Numbered from the stretch's first letter, positions 12,035 through 25,095 are shown. The stretch is DNA of 64,000 nucleotides from Adiantum capillus-veneris (GCA_014529385.2 CM043968.1:124889518-124953517), one strand, 5' to 3'. Numbers and translations: made by a program. Notes: generated from the sequence alone by a model not told the origin.

Positions 12035-13065
12035 TTGCCTTGCACTAAGCTTGAGGAGCATTCGGTGCGACCTTAGGAAGCCTTCACTTCTGCCATTTTT
12101 GATTTTTTGCTGAGTTTTCTAAGAACTGTTAAGTGGCTGCAATGGGTAGTTTTAGCAGGTTTTTGTAAGCTCTATTAAGTACTGTAGTGTACTTGTTTTG
12201 TTAGATTTGCTAGATCTGTAATGTGCAGGTGTTAGTCGATATGTTAGTTAGTGTAACTTGGTAATGTACAGTAGACGGTGAGTAGATTGAGTACTCTGTG
12301 AGTGAGAAGTGTTGCTATGTTAGGAAGTGTATACAGTGTGTAGCTTACTGTGTTAGACAGTGTGTGAGCACATGTAATTAGTGTTAATTAGTTGTGTTAG
12401 CTGCAAGGAGGTTAGACAGTGCTACTAGGAGCTGCTGTGTGCGCACGTGAGCTCGAAGTCCATGCGGCAACATTATCCACACCAAAAAGTTTTTGAAAAA
12501 AATAAAAATAAAAAACAAAAAATAAAAACACTCAAAATATCTGAGACCAAAAAGAAAATTCAAGGCCAAGGCCAAGACTAGGATCAGGACCAGGCCTCAA
12601 GCCTAGGCCCAGGACCAGGCCTCAGTTCTCAGCCTTATGATATAGTATACACACTACTATATATATAAAGAATAGGACCTCAAGTGAAGGGAGGGCATGT
12701 GGGACAAGTTCCTCAAGTCCTCCACCTCCAGCATTCCCTTCACACTCACCCTTTGGACTTACTATTTCTCGCCCTCTTCCCACCTAGGAAAAGACTACTT
12801 TTAGGATTTTGAGGGCTTTATGTAACCGAATCGGGGGTTGTAAAGAACGACACATCCCTCTAGGCAAGACGCTTGTTTTGAGCTATCACACACCATATTC
12901 TGTGGCTTGGTTAGAAGAAAGGACCATAAAAACAAAAAAATTGAGGGTAAATTTGGGTTATAAACGCCCAAAAAACTAGGCGAGCGACCTTCACGGGCAC
13001 TCACCAACACTTCTAGAGTGTTGAGGTCACATGCACCTATGCTCTGGTCGTGTGCTAGAAGATGA
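12035..13065 (+). other. Untranslated leader of copy B, cut by LTR C
   Basis: About 1 kb of family-1 leader with a tract of GGCCAAG/AGGCCT-like hexamers near 12562-12630. It ends at 13065 with GATGA, exactly where the matching leader of copy C (near 14790) would continue GATGAGCACAT. LTR C begins at the next base, so C appears inserted in B's leader. No gene seen. Confidence 0.6.
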
Positions 13066-13695
<630 letters not shown>

Positions 13696-13699
13696 TTTT

Positions 13700-13717
13700 T
13701 GGTACCGTTCCTGGGGA
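13700..13717 (+). promoter_or_regulatory. Degenerate tRNA-Asp PBS, copy C
   Basis: TGGTACCGTTCCTGGGGA, four bases after LTR C. It matches the tRNA-Asp complement at most positions. Confidence 0.7.
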
Positions 13718-14800
13718 ATGCCTTGCATTAAGCTTGAGGAGCACTCAGTGCTACCTTTGGAAGCTTTGCTTCTATCTATTTTTTGGTTTTTGTTGTGTTG
13801 TGTGAGAACTGTTAAGTGACTGCAATAGGCAGATTAGCAGGTTTTTGTTAGCCACTGTTAAGTGGCAATAAAAGGCAGATTAGCAGGTTTTTTCAGGTAT
13901 TGTTAAGTGACTGTAAAGGGCATTAGTAGGCTTTTGTCAGCTTATGTTAAGTGGCTATAAGCTCTGTTAGCGTTGCATTGTACTAATTTTTTTAGTTCTG
14001 CAAGATCTGTATAATGAGCAAGTGTTAGTAGATCTGCTAGTGAGTGTAGACAGAGAGAAGTAGAGTAGACAATGAGCAGTAGAGTTGACTGCTTGTGAGT
14101 TTGAAGTGGACTATGTTTGACAGTGTGTTAGCAGAGGTAGTTAGATGTTAATTAGCTGTGTTAGGTAAAAAGAGATTAGACAGAGCTCGCAAGGGCTGCT
14201 GTGTGCGCGTGGGAGCTCGAGGCCCACGCAGCCACATTATCCTCAAAAAAAGTTTTAAAAAAAGGTTCGGGATATTTGGGACTAAAAAGAAAAAAACAAA
14301 TTTTTTTAAAAAAAATTATCTTAGAAGGAAGGGATCGAGATCGATCTCTTTGCCAAAGCCCAAGCCCAAACCTAAGCCCCAATCCTCAGTCTCATGATAT
14401 ACTATACACACCACTTTATATATAAAGACTAGGACCTCAAGTGAAGGGAGGGCATGTGGGACAAGTTCCTCAAGTCCTCCACCATCCCCTTCACACTCAC
14501 GCTTTGGGCTTACTAATTTTAGCCCTCTCCCTACCTAGGAAAATACTAGTTTTAGGATTCCAAGGGTTGTACGTAACCGAATCGGGGGCTGTAAAGCACA
14601 ACACGTCCCCCTAGCCAAAATGATCGTTTTGAGCTATCACACGCCATATTCCGTGGCTTGGTTAAAAAAAGGGACCAAAAATAACAAAAAATTTGGGTTG
14701 TAAACATCTTAAAAAACTAGGTGAGCGGCCTTCACGAGCACTCACCAACACCTCTAGAGTGTTGAGGTCACATGCACCTACGCTCCGGTTGTGTGCTAGG
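13718..14800 (+). other. Untranslated leader of copy C with 45-bp tandem repeats
   Basis: Contains about 3.5 copies of a 44- to 46-bp unit beginning GTTAAGTG (starts at 13811, 13857, 13902 and 13946), a run of CCCAAG hexamers near 14355-14385, and A-rich stretches. The leader is non-coding; a 79-codon open frame at 14158 is composition-driven. Confidence 0.6.
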
Positions 14801-17800
14801 GATGAGCACATAGAGAGTGTCTCCATTTATGTGAGCACTCATTATTCCTCTATCTTAGGCTCTAGGCCCTCAGCAAGAACCCAAGGTAGTACCACTTAGT
14901 ACCCACATATTGCGTCTAGTGACTCTTCCTCTGACTACAATGTCATGGAGGGTTACCTGATGCCTAATCCTCATAGCTCAAGCCAAGACATACATGCCAT
15001 GGGCCCACAATACGGGCTGAGCTTGCTTAGCGGCTTGAAGGAAACCTTTAGTAGAGCCACTCGCTCCAAACATGGAGCCAACGATGTAAATGAGGGGGTG
15101 GGGAAGTAAATTCTCCGTTCGTGACCAATGTAGACCCCATGCTCTTGGAGAGTGTGCTCATGAATATTCCATTCACTGCATCCCTTGACTCTTCAGAGCT
15201 ATTCCCCTCCGAGGTTATACTACCTGATGGGACAAGCCTTGTCGAAGTGCAATAGGTTGAGTGATATATCCTTGCAACAAGCGAAAAGAAAATTGAGAGC
15301 TTACATAGGGTAGAGCAACGAAGAGAGTTAAAAGCAAAAGCCCCTATGTTAACATCCATGCTAGGCTAGCAATCGAGTGCTTCTGAATTAGCGACCACTA
15401 AGGGTCAACCCATAGAGAGCCACATTGCATCTAGTTCAAAGGACACCCTTAGCACCTCAATCCTAGATGGAGCATTTCTAAACAAAAATTGGGAGTATAA
15501 ACTACAAATGAAGACTCTAACCAACCTATACACAGATCACTCCTATCATGTGGGTTGGTTAGATGTCCTACAATCCACAATGGGTGCTACTAGTGTAGAG
15601 GATCAACAACAAAGAGTTTTTGAGGTCATCCATAGGGTTATCGAGCTGGAGAGATAGAACAAGGGGATCCACATGCCTTCAACGGGTCTGATGAGATTCT
15701 TGGATATAGGGAAGGCTAAGCAACCAACCTTATCGCAAATGGAGACTCCCTTGGTGAGTCTGATGGATCCTCCATATGTTGTTTTGCTAGGGGTCTCAGT
15801 ACAATCTGATCCCACAAGTGATAGCTTTACATTTCCAAGTCTAGCTCATCTTTATCTTAATGACACCACTGTTACCATGCCTACCCCATTGATGGGCATG
15901 CCAAGGAACATGCCATGGATCTCATTTGTTAGTAAAGCATAGCTACATGGTAGCCCATGTAGGCAACAATACCTACAATTGTGTATCAATCATATGCACC
16001 TATAGGTCCTCGTACTCATATAGCTCCTACCCCTCCCATTGTTTCTACAACTTATGATCCACAACCACAACACCCAAGCTCTTATTTCAATGAAACCATA
16101 CCAGCTAGCATGAGCATGTCACATCTGACGTTTGCTATGCCGAGGGCCACAAATATGAACTTTGGGCTGCCACATGGCACAACACCGTACCAAACTTGGA
16201 ATCCAAGGGGTTCCTATGAGATAAGCACCATGCCAATGACTACTCCATATGTAGTCTCTACAACGCCTTCACCCACGGTGCCTACTTACTTAGGTGACTT
16301 AGAAACGTTTGCTCAAGCTATCGATCGATCTATTGCTGAGAATATGCATAACACACCTGATGGAGCCTAGAAGTAAGGCAATACAAATAGCCAAGCTCAC
16401 ACAAAAATTTAGTGGAGATGGACTTGTGAGGAAGCATATCGAAGTGTTTGAACAAATATGTGATTCTCAAGGAGAACACAATGACCTACATAAGAGTAAT
16501 ACTTTAAGCCTAACTTTAAGTGGGAAGGCTGGGGATTGGTATAGAACCCTAAGGGTGGAAGAAAAAATGATTTACCCTACTCTTAGGAGACTATTATTGA
16601 AAGAATACATGCAAGAGGGAGTACTTTGGGGTGTAACATCTCAGCTCCAGAAAGCCCAACAAGAGGAAGGGGAGTCAGTGAGAGACTTTATTAGTCGCTT
16701 GAAGAGTTTGAATTCTCATTGTAATCCAAATGAGCACTTTAATAATAACCAATTGCTTGATAGAGTCATCAGGGGATTACGACATGAGGATATCTATAAT
16801 GGCCTAGTCATTAGAGGCATCACCACTTGGGAAGCAGTCACCACCAATGCGATCCAACTGGAGGATAATTTAATGATTCAAGGAGAAAGAGTGTCTGTTG
16901 AGCCTAAATCTACTAGCTCGCAAGCATCAGGGCATCAACCAATGACCCTAAAGCCTATTGCTAAGGAGCCAAATATATCTGAGATGACTTTAGCAGATCT
17001 AACCAAGGCCATTCAAGAGAGTCTTAGAGACAATCATGCTCCACAAAACAATCATGTGTATCCAAGAAGGGAGCAAAAATGGTGCTCAATTTTCTATAGT
17101 CTGCATAGTACCAGTGAATGCCCTACGTTGAGAGTAGAATTTAATGGGAATTACAATGCATGTGGGAGGTATGGTCATCAAGCCAAGGATTGCATAATAT
17201 TTTAGCATGTGATGGCCAATAGACCAACCTTAGCATGGACGGACACACCTTGAGTGCTTGCATTGATGCCGCCCCACCTCTTGAACAAGCGTCACAACAC
17301 ATGGTCCCTAGGGCCCAAAATGTTGTTTGAACAACACCCTCACCACCTCCAGTGCTAGGACCACAACCACCACATCCGAGAGTCCCTTCTGTGAATCAAG
17401 TGGGTTGTAAGTCATCTACTTCTTGTTTGGAAGGTTGTGAGGAAGGTATAGATCCTAATATTTCCTATGGGATTGATGAACTTGAAGAAAGTACACAATA
17501 CTACATGGAGGACTATTGGGGACAAGTCAAATCTGTGTATCAAGTATCTGCTCTTGCGGCAGGAGGCCAAAATATCAATTACACTTCCAAGAGACCACCT
17601 CTTCAATGCTACAGGTGTGGAGGTCCACATTGTGTAGCCGAGTGTCCTATTAGGCTACAAAAGAATGCTACACTAATGCAAACCAATCAAGCGAGCACAA
17701 CTACAATGCTGATTCTCATGTGTATTTGATGTGGCATAGATCATTTGATTGCCCAATGTCCAAATAATCCAAATGCGCCGATGATCATGCCATTAAACTT

Positions 17801-18394
17801 GATTGAGGTTACCGAGGAGCCATCACAAAGTACAATTGTGGTGCCAGTAAATGTACTCACATGATCGATGTTCCAAAAACAAAATTATATTCTTAAGGAA
17901 AGAGACACGACATTAATTGTCCAATCTGAGAAGAAGAAGAAAACACGAAGCAAGAGATCACAAAAAGCAGCTAAGTCAAACCCGTGTTCAAAGATCAACA
18001 TAGGGTCTGGTGACGACCTCGTATATATGAACGACGCTGAAGAGGATTTTGATTCAAGTGAAACGATGGAGATCAAGATGACCACTAGGAAAGAAACCAA
18101 CAAGGAAGGTCGTCATGAGCCACAATGGCCAGGACCCAAGAAGATGATAGGAATTCACCCAAATCCTACAGAGGAGATCAAGCAAGTCAAGCAATTAAGG
18201 AGTTTGGTAGAAGAGACACAAAGGGATCTAGAGCCAACACCTAGGAAGATCTAGATTACAGACACTGTGTTTCCTACGCAAAAACAACCTCACAAAGTCC
18301 ATAGATCCCTAGCCATACCTAGTGTCATCTAAGAAGTAAGTGACTTGAAATCATGGGAAAGTGGGCGTACACACTTCTTGTTGGAGAGAATGTT
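14800..18394 (+). pseudogene. Family-1 gag, copy C
   Basis: The most complete gag of the family in this window, still broken by frameshifts and stops. The N-terminal part (to about 16300) is badly damaged. The capsid domain (16309-17205) is one open frame of 298 residues with AIQIAKLTQKFSGDG, LSGKAGDWYRTL and DFISRLKSLNSHCNPNE. The nucleocapsid (17352-17760) has CYRCGGPHCVAEC intact, and the second knuckle starts with a stop beside CGIDHLIAQC. The linker follows and ends at 18394, fused to an LTR through a short shared sequence (TTCTTTGCAG, near 18393-18402). Protease, RT and integrase are absent. Confidence 0.8.
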
Positions 18395-18561
18395 CTTTGC
18401 AGCACAGGGTCCTTTACGACGGAAGCATCGAGCGGTGAGTGACACACCATTGTTTCTTTCGGCTTGCTAGGACTGTCTAGTTGTGTGTTTGCAGCATTTT
18501 GAGGCTCGCACACGGTTCACAGGAAAGTTCCCAGCCTTCGCCACATATGGCAAAGTGTACA
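18395..18561 (+). repeat. Family-1 LTR fragment, copy D
   Basis: The last 165 bases or so of a family-1 LTR, aligning with the end of LTRs B and C from the TTTGCAGCAC block to GTGTACA. U3 and the TATA box are missing. It is joined to the gag of copy C upstream. Confidence 0.75.
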
Positions 18562-18565
18562 TTTT

Positions 18566-18583
18566 TGGCACAGTCGTCGGGGA
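18566..18583 (+). promoter_or_regulatory. Degenerate tRNA-Asp PBS, copy D
   Basis: TGGCACAGTCGTCGGGGA, four bases after the LTR fragment. Position and partial match identify it. Confidence 0.6.
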
Positions 18584-19400
18584 ACTGCTTTGCACTAAGC
18601 TTGAGAAGCACTCAATGCTACCTCAGGAAGCCTTCACTTCTGCCATTTCTGTGTTTTTTTATGAGTTTGTGTAGACAATGAGAAGGTTGACTGTCTGTGA
18701 GTGTGCATTTCTGTGTTTGACAGGGTGTTAGCAGAGGTAGTTAGCATTAATTAGTTGTGTTAGTTGAAAAGAGGCTAGATAGAGTTCGTAGGAGGTGCTG
18801 TGTGCATGTGGGAGCTTAGGGCCCACGCGGCCACATTATCCTCACAAAAGTTTTTTCTTAAAAAAAAAAAAACGCTCAAGATATTTGGGACTAAAAAGAA
18901 ATTTGGAAATTAAAATTTAAAAAATCATTCTAAAAGGAAGGGATTGGGATCGTTCCCCAAGGCCAAGGCCAAGCCCAAGCCCAAGCCCATGCTTAAGCCT
19001 CAGTCCTCACTCTTATGATATACTACTCACACTACCTTATATGTAAAGACTAGGATCTCAAGGGAAGGGAGGGCATGTGGGACAAGTTCCTCAAGTCCTC
19101 CACCATTCCCTTCACACTCACCCTTTGGACTTACTAATTCTAGCCCTCTCTCCACCTAGGAAAAGACTAGTTTTAGGATTCCGAGGGCTGTACGTAACCG
19201 AACCAAGGATTGTAAAGTAGGGTACATCCCCCTAGCCAACACGGTCATTTTGAGCTATCACAAGCCATATTTTGTGTCTTGGTTAAAAAAGGGACCAAAA
19301 ATACAAAAAATTTGGGTTGTAAACACCTAAAAAACTAGGTGAGCGGCCTCTACGGGCACTCACCAATACTTCTAGAGTGTTGAGGTCACATGCATCTACG
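18584..19400 (+). other. Untranslated leader of copy D
   Basis: Family-1 leader with a CCCAAG-type hexamer tract near 18958-18998. It leads into the same GAGGTCACATGCA motif that ends the leaders of B and C. No gene seen. Confidence 0.6.
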
Positions 19401-19840
19401 CTCTGGTCCTGTGCTAGAGGACGAGCACATCGAGAGTGTCTCCATTTACGCGGGCACTCATTATTCCTCTACCTTAGGCTCTAGGCCCTCAGTGAGAACC
19501 TAGAGGGAACCCAAGGCATACCACTCATGACACACATATTGCGTCTAGTGAATCTTCCTCTGACTACAACGTCATGGAGGGTTACCTGATGCCTAATCCT
19601 GATAGCGTAAGACAAGACATGCAAGCCATGGGCCCACGGTTTGGGCCAAGATTTCTTAGCCGCTTGAAGGAAACATTTAGTGGAGCCACTTGCATGAACA
19701 TGGGGCTAATGATGTAAATGAGGGGGGTGGGGAAGTAAATTCGCCATTCATGAACAACGTAGACCCCATGCTCTTGGAGAGTGTGCACGTGACTACTTGA
19801 TTCATTGCACCCCTGACTCTTTAGAGCTATTCCCCTAAGA
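19401..19840 (+). pseudogene. Family-1 gag start, copy D, interrupted by E
   Basis: Matches the gag N-terminal region of copies A and C: SSDYNVMEGYLMPNPD and the SRLKETFSGAT segment are recognisable. The match stops at 19840 after TATTCCCCTAAGAG, where the LTR of E begins. The same gag resumes at 47902 with AGAAGCCTTGCCAAAG, about 17 bases further along the reference copy. Confidence 0.75.
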
Positions 19841-19975
19841 GGCTAAGGGCCACCCTCGAGGTCAAGGACCCTTGCCAATGGCCGGCTGCCCAGCGGAGAA
19901 GGGATCCGGCAAGCCAAGGGGCTATAAAAAGGGTGGTGGTGGAGGATCGGACATGGAAATTCCCAGGGCATTTCA
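19841..19975 (+). repeat. Element E 5' LTR (short)
   Basis: About 135 bp ending in TTTCA, aligning by eye with 47766-47901: GGCCACCC, GAGAAGGGATCC, GCCAAGGGGCTATAAAAAGGG and TTCCCAGGG are shared. The TATA box (TATAAAAA) is near 19923-19930. It is much shorter than usual for plant LTR elements. Confidence 0.65.
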
Positions 19976-19976
19976 T

Positions 19977-19988
19977 TGGTATCAAAGC
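19977..19988 (+). promoter_or_regulatory. tRNA-Met primer-binding site of E
   Basis: TGGTATCAAAGC, one mismatch from the usual complement of initiator tRNA-Met, one base after the LTR end. Confidence 0.7.
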
Positions 19989-20821
19989 TTGGTGCAAGAA
20001 AGGGAAAAGTAGGACTTGCTTTGGTTGTTTGCATGTTGCATGAAAGAAGCAGGTCATTTCATGTTGCATGCCGCTCTTGGGTCATGGGCTGCTGTCCCAA
20101 GCCGGGGGAGGAAGGAGAAGACGAAGTCTGCTGGCTCGTGTGTTGCCGCTCTAAGACGGGGAGGAAGAACTATGGGCAGCACCTCTTGAGGCGAGGGGAG
20201 TTGAGGGTCTACTTGCTTAGAACCCGGAGCTATGGAGATCTAGGAGAGCACGAGGGCCGGCTGTACAAAACCCGTCACTGCGGTAGGCAAGGTGGAGCAA
20301 AGCAAGTGACAGGCTCTCCCTTGGTCTCTCTTGGCGGTTCTGCAGCACGCGACATCGCCAAGATTTTCTTCATTTTCACACTGGAATTCCCTAAGGCCTT
20401 TGGCCTTGGGAAAATTCTTTAAGATAGGGTGCATGCCCACCCCGGCATACATCCCATACAAGCAACATATGACCTCTCGGATATAGTTTGGCAAGTCTTG
20501 CTTCTTGATGCACTTGTAGATTTTGGCCATTTTTTAGAGCTCTGCAGGTCTGAAAAACCAGAAATTGTGGATTCAAACTTTTTCGATGAATGTTTGCACG
20601 ATCGTTCATCACGTCTCCATTCGGCCACTTGCAACTTGCTGGACTGCAGAGGATGCAAGCAAGTTATTTGGGAAGCTCAAATTTCTTGACACCTTCAATT
20701 TTGTCGGCGATTTGAAGTTCCTCATTGATTTCAACTCTTCACAAATTCTAGCGCGGCTTGGAATTCACCTTCTTTACGACCGCAGGTGGAATTAGCATGG
20801 CTAATCACTGGCCTCTACTAT
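19989..20821 (+). other. Element E internal region, left part
   Basis: Holds an open frame of 148 residues (19976-20422) rich in Gly, Arg and Cys with no recognised domain, then a short frame to 20795 ending near the F insertion. Both are on the same strand as E, but neither has retroelement motifs. They may be the decayed start of gag. Confidence 0.35.
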
Positions 20822-20826
20822 GGGTT
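20822..20826. repeat. Left target-site duplication of F (GGGTT)
   Basis: GGGTT directly before the TGTTAAGG end of F; the same five bases follow the other end at 39887-39891. Confidence 0.85.
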
Positions 20827-21450
20827 TGTTAAGGCGGTTACGCCGCTAGCGGAAGCTAAATAGCGAGAACTCAACCAACAACAGAATTTGTCAGACGAGG
20901 ACGGAGCTTGACCCGCAGGCGCATGGAAACAACTAGGTGGGTGTCAAATCACCTACTCGACCTTCTAATGACAATCACTACTAAGGAAATCAAATCTAAG
21001 TTCTAAAATACGCAAGTGACTGAAATCCGTACTACAAACGAATGCTATATGAAACAGGATCTAGAATCATTGAATCGATCTCAAACTCAAGGGGAAGTCT
21101 ATACACTAGGTAAGAACAACACCCTAAAGACTTGAACTGCAAAATCAACCTATAACCACTCCGTGCGGCAAACGCGTATGAAGACAGGCCGAAAAATACA
21201 GGTGACCGAAACTTGACCCCGATGGTACTAATGCGTAGCTCTACTCGTTGTGGTTCTATAGATATGCTGCACGCTCTATTCCGACACACGAGTTGGAAGA
21301 AAACTCACACCGAAGCTCGTAGGAACTTACCACACGTAGAAGCCGATAGCGCGCACTCGTGGTATCTGTGCGTAGCTCTCACCGTTGCTAACACAATGGC
21401 GGTGTCGCTTCTCCAATGGCGGCCCCGTAGCTCGCGTAGCAAGAAGATAA

Positions 21451-21485
<35 letters not shown>

Positions 21486-21770
21486 ACACAGTCACGGCGC
21501 TCAAAAACTCACTTTGATTAATAATTGAATCTCCTTAGGTTACAAAACTTTGGCTTATATACCTCAGCCTTGGAGGTGAGAACATCTCTAATTATTTACA
21601 TCAACAGGTGAAATTACTTCGGGATTACAAGCTGGAAACTCAATTGAGTCCCGTTACTTAATGAATGGCTCAAATCAAAATTAATGTCGGAAAGACATTT
21701 ATTACAATCAATGGTTACAAAATGATGGGTGTGAGCAAAAATGTGGGTGTGATCCTCTGCTGGCTCAACA
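20827..21770 (-). repeat. 3' LTR of F
   Basis: 944 bp. In the sense direction it runs from TGTTGAGCCAGC to GCCTTAACA. TATA box (TATATAAG) at 21554-21561; (CT)n, sense (GA)n, at 21453-21483. The polypurine tract lies immediately outside at 21771 onward. Confidence 0.9.
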
Positions 21771-21786
21771 CTCCCCCCCTCCGCGT
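21771..21786 (-). promoter_or_regulatory. Polypurine tract of F
   Basis: Sense GCGGAGGGGGGGAG abuts the TG of the LTR. It primes plus-strand DNA synthesis. Confidence 0.85.
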
Positions 21787-21819
21787 TCATGTCGTCCCTG
21801 ACATGACTTTTAGGCTTGG

Positions 21820-24800
21820 TCAATAGAGTCCTGTCGTCTTGAGCATCTGCAAATGTGATTCGTAGCGTAGGTTGCCGATGGTCAAGGTTGGGCCGAATAT
21901 TTTGCTTTCGTGAGTGAAAAAGCCGGTGTAGAAAGCTTCTTCGAATGTTTGCATGTGGAAGCTAGGCAAAAACATAATTCTTTGGTATAAGAGATGTAAC
22001 ACCTTTGGTGATGGCTGCAATGAAAGATCATACATCATATCCGTCACTGTGTCGGCCGTCGATAGTAGACTCGAGGTCGTGGCTTTATCTGGCGCGAACA
22101 CTTCAATGCATGCTAAGAGAGTCCTGCAGATTTTCTTTAGCATCTGACACGAAAGGTCAGGAGAGCCAGTAAAGAGTTTGATGGTGCCCGTTAGGGTTTT
22201 CACCATGTAGGCTTTACCTATTCTCTCTCCTTCCTTTGGTCCTGGCATCCTGGGATAATTAAGCCAATTTGGCTTCTTTTCTGCAATCCTGCCATGCTCT
22301 TTCCAGTTTCTGACTCTTGGCACCGGGCAGAAGGTTGCATCCTCCCGAATCTCCTTTGGAGCCTCTACCAAGTAGATGAGGTAGGCTGGGTATTTGTTCA
22401 GCCAACCTTTCCTCCATCTAGGTTGAGAATCTACAATCTTCTTTGATTGTTCATCCTTTGTGATGTCGCCTTCGTAAAGAGCGACATACTGCTCCTCCTC
22501 TATTTCTTTTTCGTCTTTATCACTTCAAATTTCATCAGAGGGAAAGGCAGGCTGGGTTGCATCCACTCTTCATGGAGCACTTTTGTGTCTAAACCTTGAA
22601 GTCTAATGGAGATGAGGAGTCTCCTTTCCCATTCCATTTCCGCCTTGGCACTTTCCTCTGTTGACTTTTCTATTTGGTCCTGGAGCCTTTGTTCTTCTTC
22701 TTCAGAGATTCCTGAAGTTGAGGCCACTTCTTGAACTGGGGCTGGATCTTCAATTGTGGTTGCCTCTCCAGTTTCTGGTAGCTCTATGGCTGCTCCCCCT
22801 GCTTCTTCTTGTGGTGTCTCTGTTTCTCTTCTTTGTTGCTCTTGGAGGTCTTGGAGCTATTTGCGGAAGGCCTCATTTTCTGTCCTTAGTGTTTGGTTTT
22901 CTGATGTGAGCCTCTCCTCTGCAGCCAATGATCCCTCCGCCATGTGCAATCTTTGCACTTGCTCTAACCTTAGCTCTCTTTGCAGACTTCTGACCTGATC
23001 TTCCAGAGCTGGTACGAGGGCTCCCTCTTGTTCTGTTCCTGCTCTGCTAGCTCTAGGGGTGGTCCTGAGTCTCGTGATTGTCCTTTCTTGAAGTTCGACT
23101 CTTTCCCTTAGCTCAATGAGCTCATCCTTGGCTGCCTCCAGCTCATCTTCTATTCGCTCCTTTGCTTCCTGTGAACTTGTTACCTCTCTTGAAGCTTCGG
23201 CTAGTTGGAGTATCAAGCCGCCTCTCTCGTTTTCTGCGTCGTAGAGTGATGCTTTATGACTTTCAGATTCAGTCATAGCATTCTCTAACTTCTTTTGCAA
23301 CTCTGCTTCCTTTTGTTTTGTTGTCTCAATTGCTACTTCCTTTGCTCTGGATCTTTCTTTAATCTTGCTGAGCAGTTCATGCACCATGTGCATGTCTTTT
23401 TCATCTTCATCTGTCAACTTGACAGCTCTTTTTGCCACCACCTCCAATGGCTTCGGCTCTTCTAGTATGTTCTGTTCGTCCATTTTCTCTTCACTCTCCA
23501 TTGTACCCTTTGTCTTTTCCTTCGTCCCTTTCCGATCATCTTGTTTTCGTAGGGATATCCCATAAACTGCCTCCAGGGCCTCTTCTTCACTGTATCCGAT
23601 CGCTACCAGATCCTCATAATCATCTTTCTTTTGCTGAACTGGATCTATCTCCTTTTCCTTGGTCTCGGCCTCCGGCTTTTCCATAACTTCTGTTTCTATT
23701 TCTATTGTGGTCTCCTCCACAATAATTTCCGTCTTCTTCGGGCTTGGTACATCAGTAAAGGAGGGCTGATTGTCCTCAGTCATCTTGGATTTCCCTTTGT
23801 TTGCTTGCCCGTCTTTCTCTCGAAGTTTAGTAGACTCATCTACTTCCTTCTTCTCCTTGTCGTCCTTTTTCAGCTCAGCTTTTAAAAGCTGTACTTCCTC
23901 TTCAGTATCAGGCTCGACAGGTTGCTGCTCCAGTATGGCCTCCGACTCCTCATAAGCTCTAATATATTGATCATATTGATCAACATGTGGCATGGCTGAG
24001 CTGGTTCCGACTTTAGTGGGGTCTGGCACCCACATTTCTTCAAAGTCCCCCTTTAGAGCTCTTTCCGCTCTAAACTGCTCCACCAGCCTTTCCATTCTTG
24101 CGGCTTTTTGACTTTTGGTTTGCTTGGGATCAGCCTTCTTCTTCGCTTTCTTCTTGAGCGGCTCGTCTACAGCCTCTTCAGGTTCTGAAACTATTTCTAG
24201 TTTTCGGCGTGATCTTGTGGACGCCCTCTTGGATACTTCTTGCTGTTCTTCCTCCTCATCGGCTTCTCTAAGCCACTCATTCTGGGAGGGAACCCGTGGC
24301 CCTTGATCTCTGGCTCCAATAGCTTCATAAGCTATTCTTGTCAGAACTTTAGCTCCTCCTATATACTTTGGCTTCTCGTTGTGCATGGCGATTACTTGCT
24401 CGTGGATGTATTGAGCGTAATTCACCTCTTTTGGCATATTGCTCTTCAATGCCCATGTGATGGTAGTTGCAATGGCATGGGGCGGTGTCGTATACTTTTG
24501 CGGTCTTTTACTGCAAATATGGAGAAATTGGTTGTACAGTCGGCAAAGGGTTGCCTCTCTTTGGTTCTGCCATATCTCCATAAGTTGCATTCTGTTTCTT
24601 GGACCCATAAACCTCTATAGCCTCCCTTCTTTCCCTGACAGAGCTCCCTTTGTTGTTCAGCTTCAATGCATCTGCAATGAGCTGTGGAGTGATCTGTACT
24701 TCTACTTTCTCTCCATCCATGGCTGTCAATGTGGCTTTCCCATCCTTCTGAATGGATGTTGCCAACTCGTACACTCTTCTTGTATCCACACCTGATGGTC

Positions 24801-25095
24801 TCGAGGTGAAGAATCTGTGCAAGTCTGCCCTTTCCAGGTACCTGCTGATGTTCTCTGACCTGCTATAATCCACTAATTCTCGTGGGATCATAGGTACATC
24901 GACCGATTGCCCTTGAGGATCTCTGAAAGTCCCCTGGTAGATCTTTATTCCCTCTTTTTCTAGTACTGCTTCCTCCACCCAAGTCTTGGTTGGCTTGAGG
25001 GTTTCTGTTGGAATATCAAAAGGTTCTGCTTCTGCAAGAGCATCCTTGATGGTTGGTCTTTTTCTCTTAGTTGCCGATGACTTAGCGGAATCCAT
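21820..25095 (-). pseudogene. ORF3, extra 3' ORF of F, unknown function
   Basis: About 1090 codons between the palindrome spacer and the 3' LTR, same strand as pol. The N-terminal part (25095-24508) has a segment with GVDTRRVYELATSIQKDG. The central part (24608-22857) is a globular stretch (YNQFLHICSKRP, KVLTRIAYEAIG) and then a long Glu/Lys-rich coiled coil. The C-terminal part (22727-22500, 22371-21820) carries DATFCPVPRVRNW and PDLSCQMLKKICRTLLACIE. Breaks: a shift near 24600, a TAG at about 22857, and a shift near 22500. Element H has a collinear homologue (63293-58374). The position resembles the env-like ORF of Athila elements, but I see no membrane segments. I do not recognise the family. 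Confidence 0.6.

Noticed and set aside
14158-14425. Short Lys/Pro-rich ORFs in the leader of copy C
   Set aside because: Driven by A-rich and CCCAAG hexamer composition; not conserved in copies B or D.
21820-25095. Env-like gene
   Set aside because: The position fits, but no signal peptide, membrane segment or cleavage motif is visible in ORF3, in F or H.
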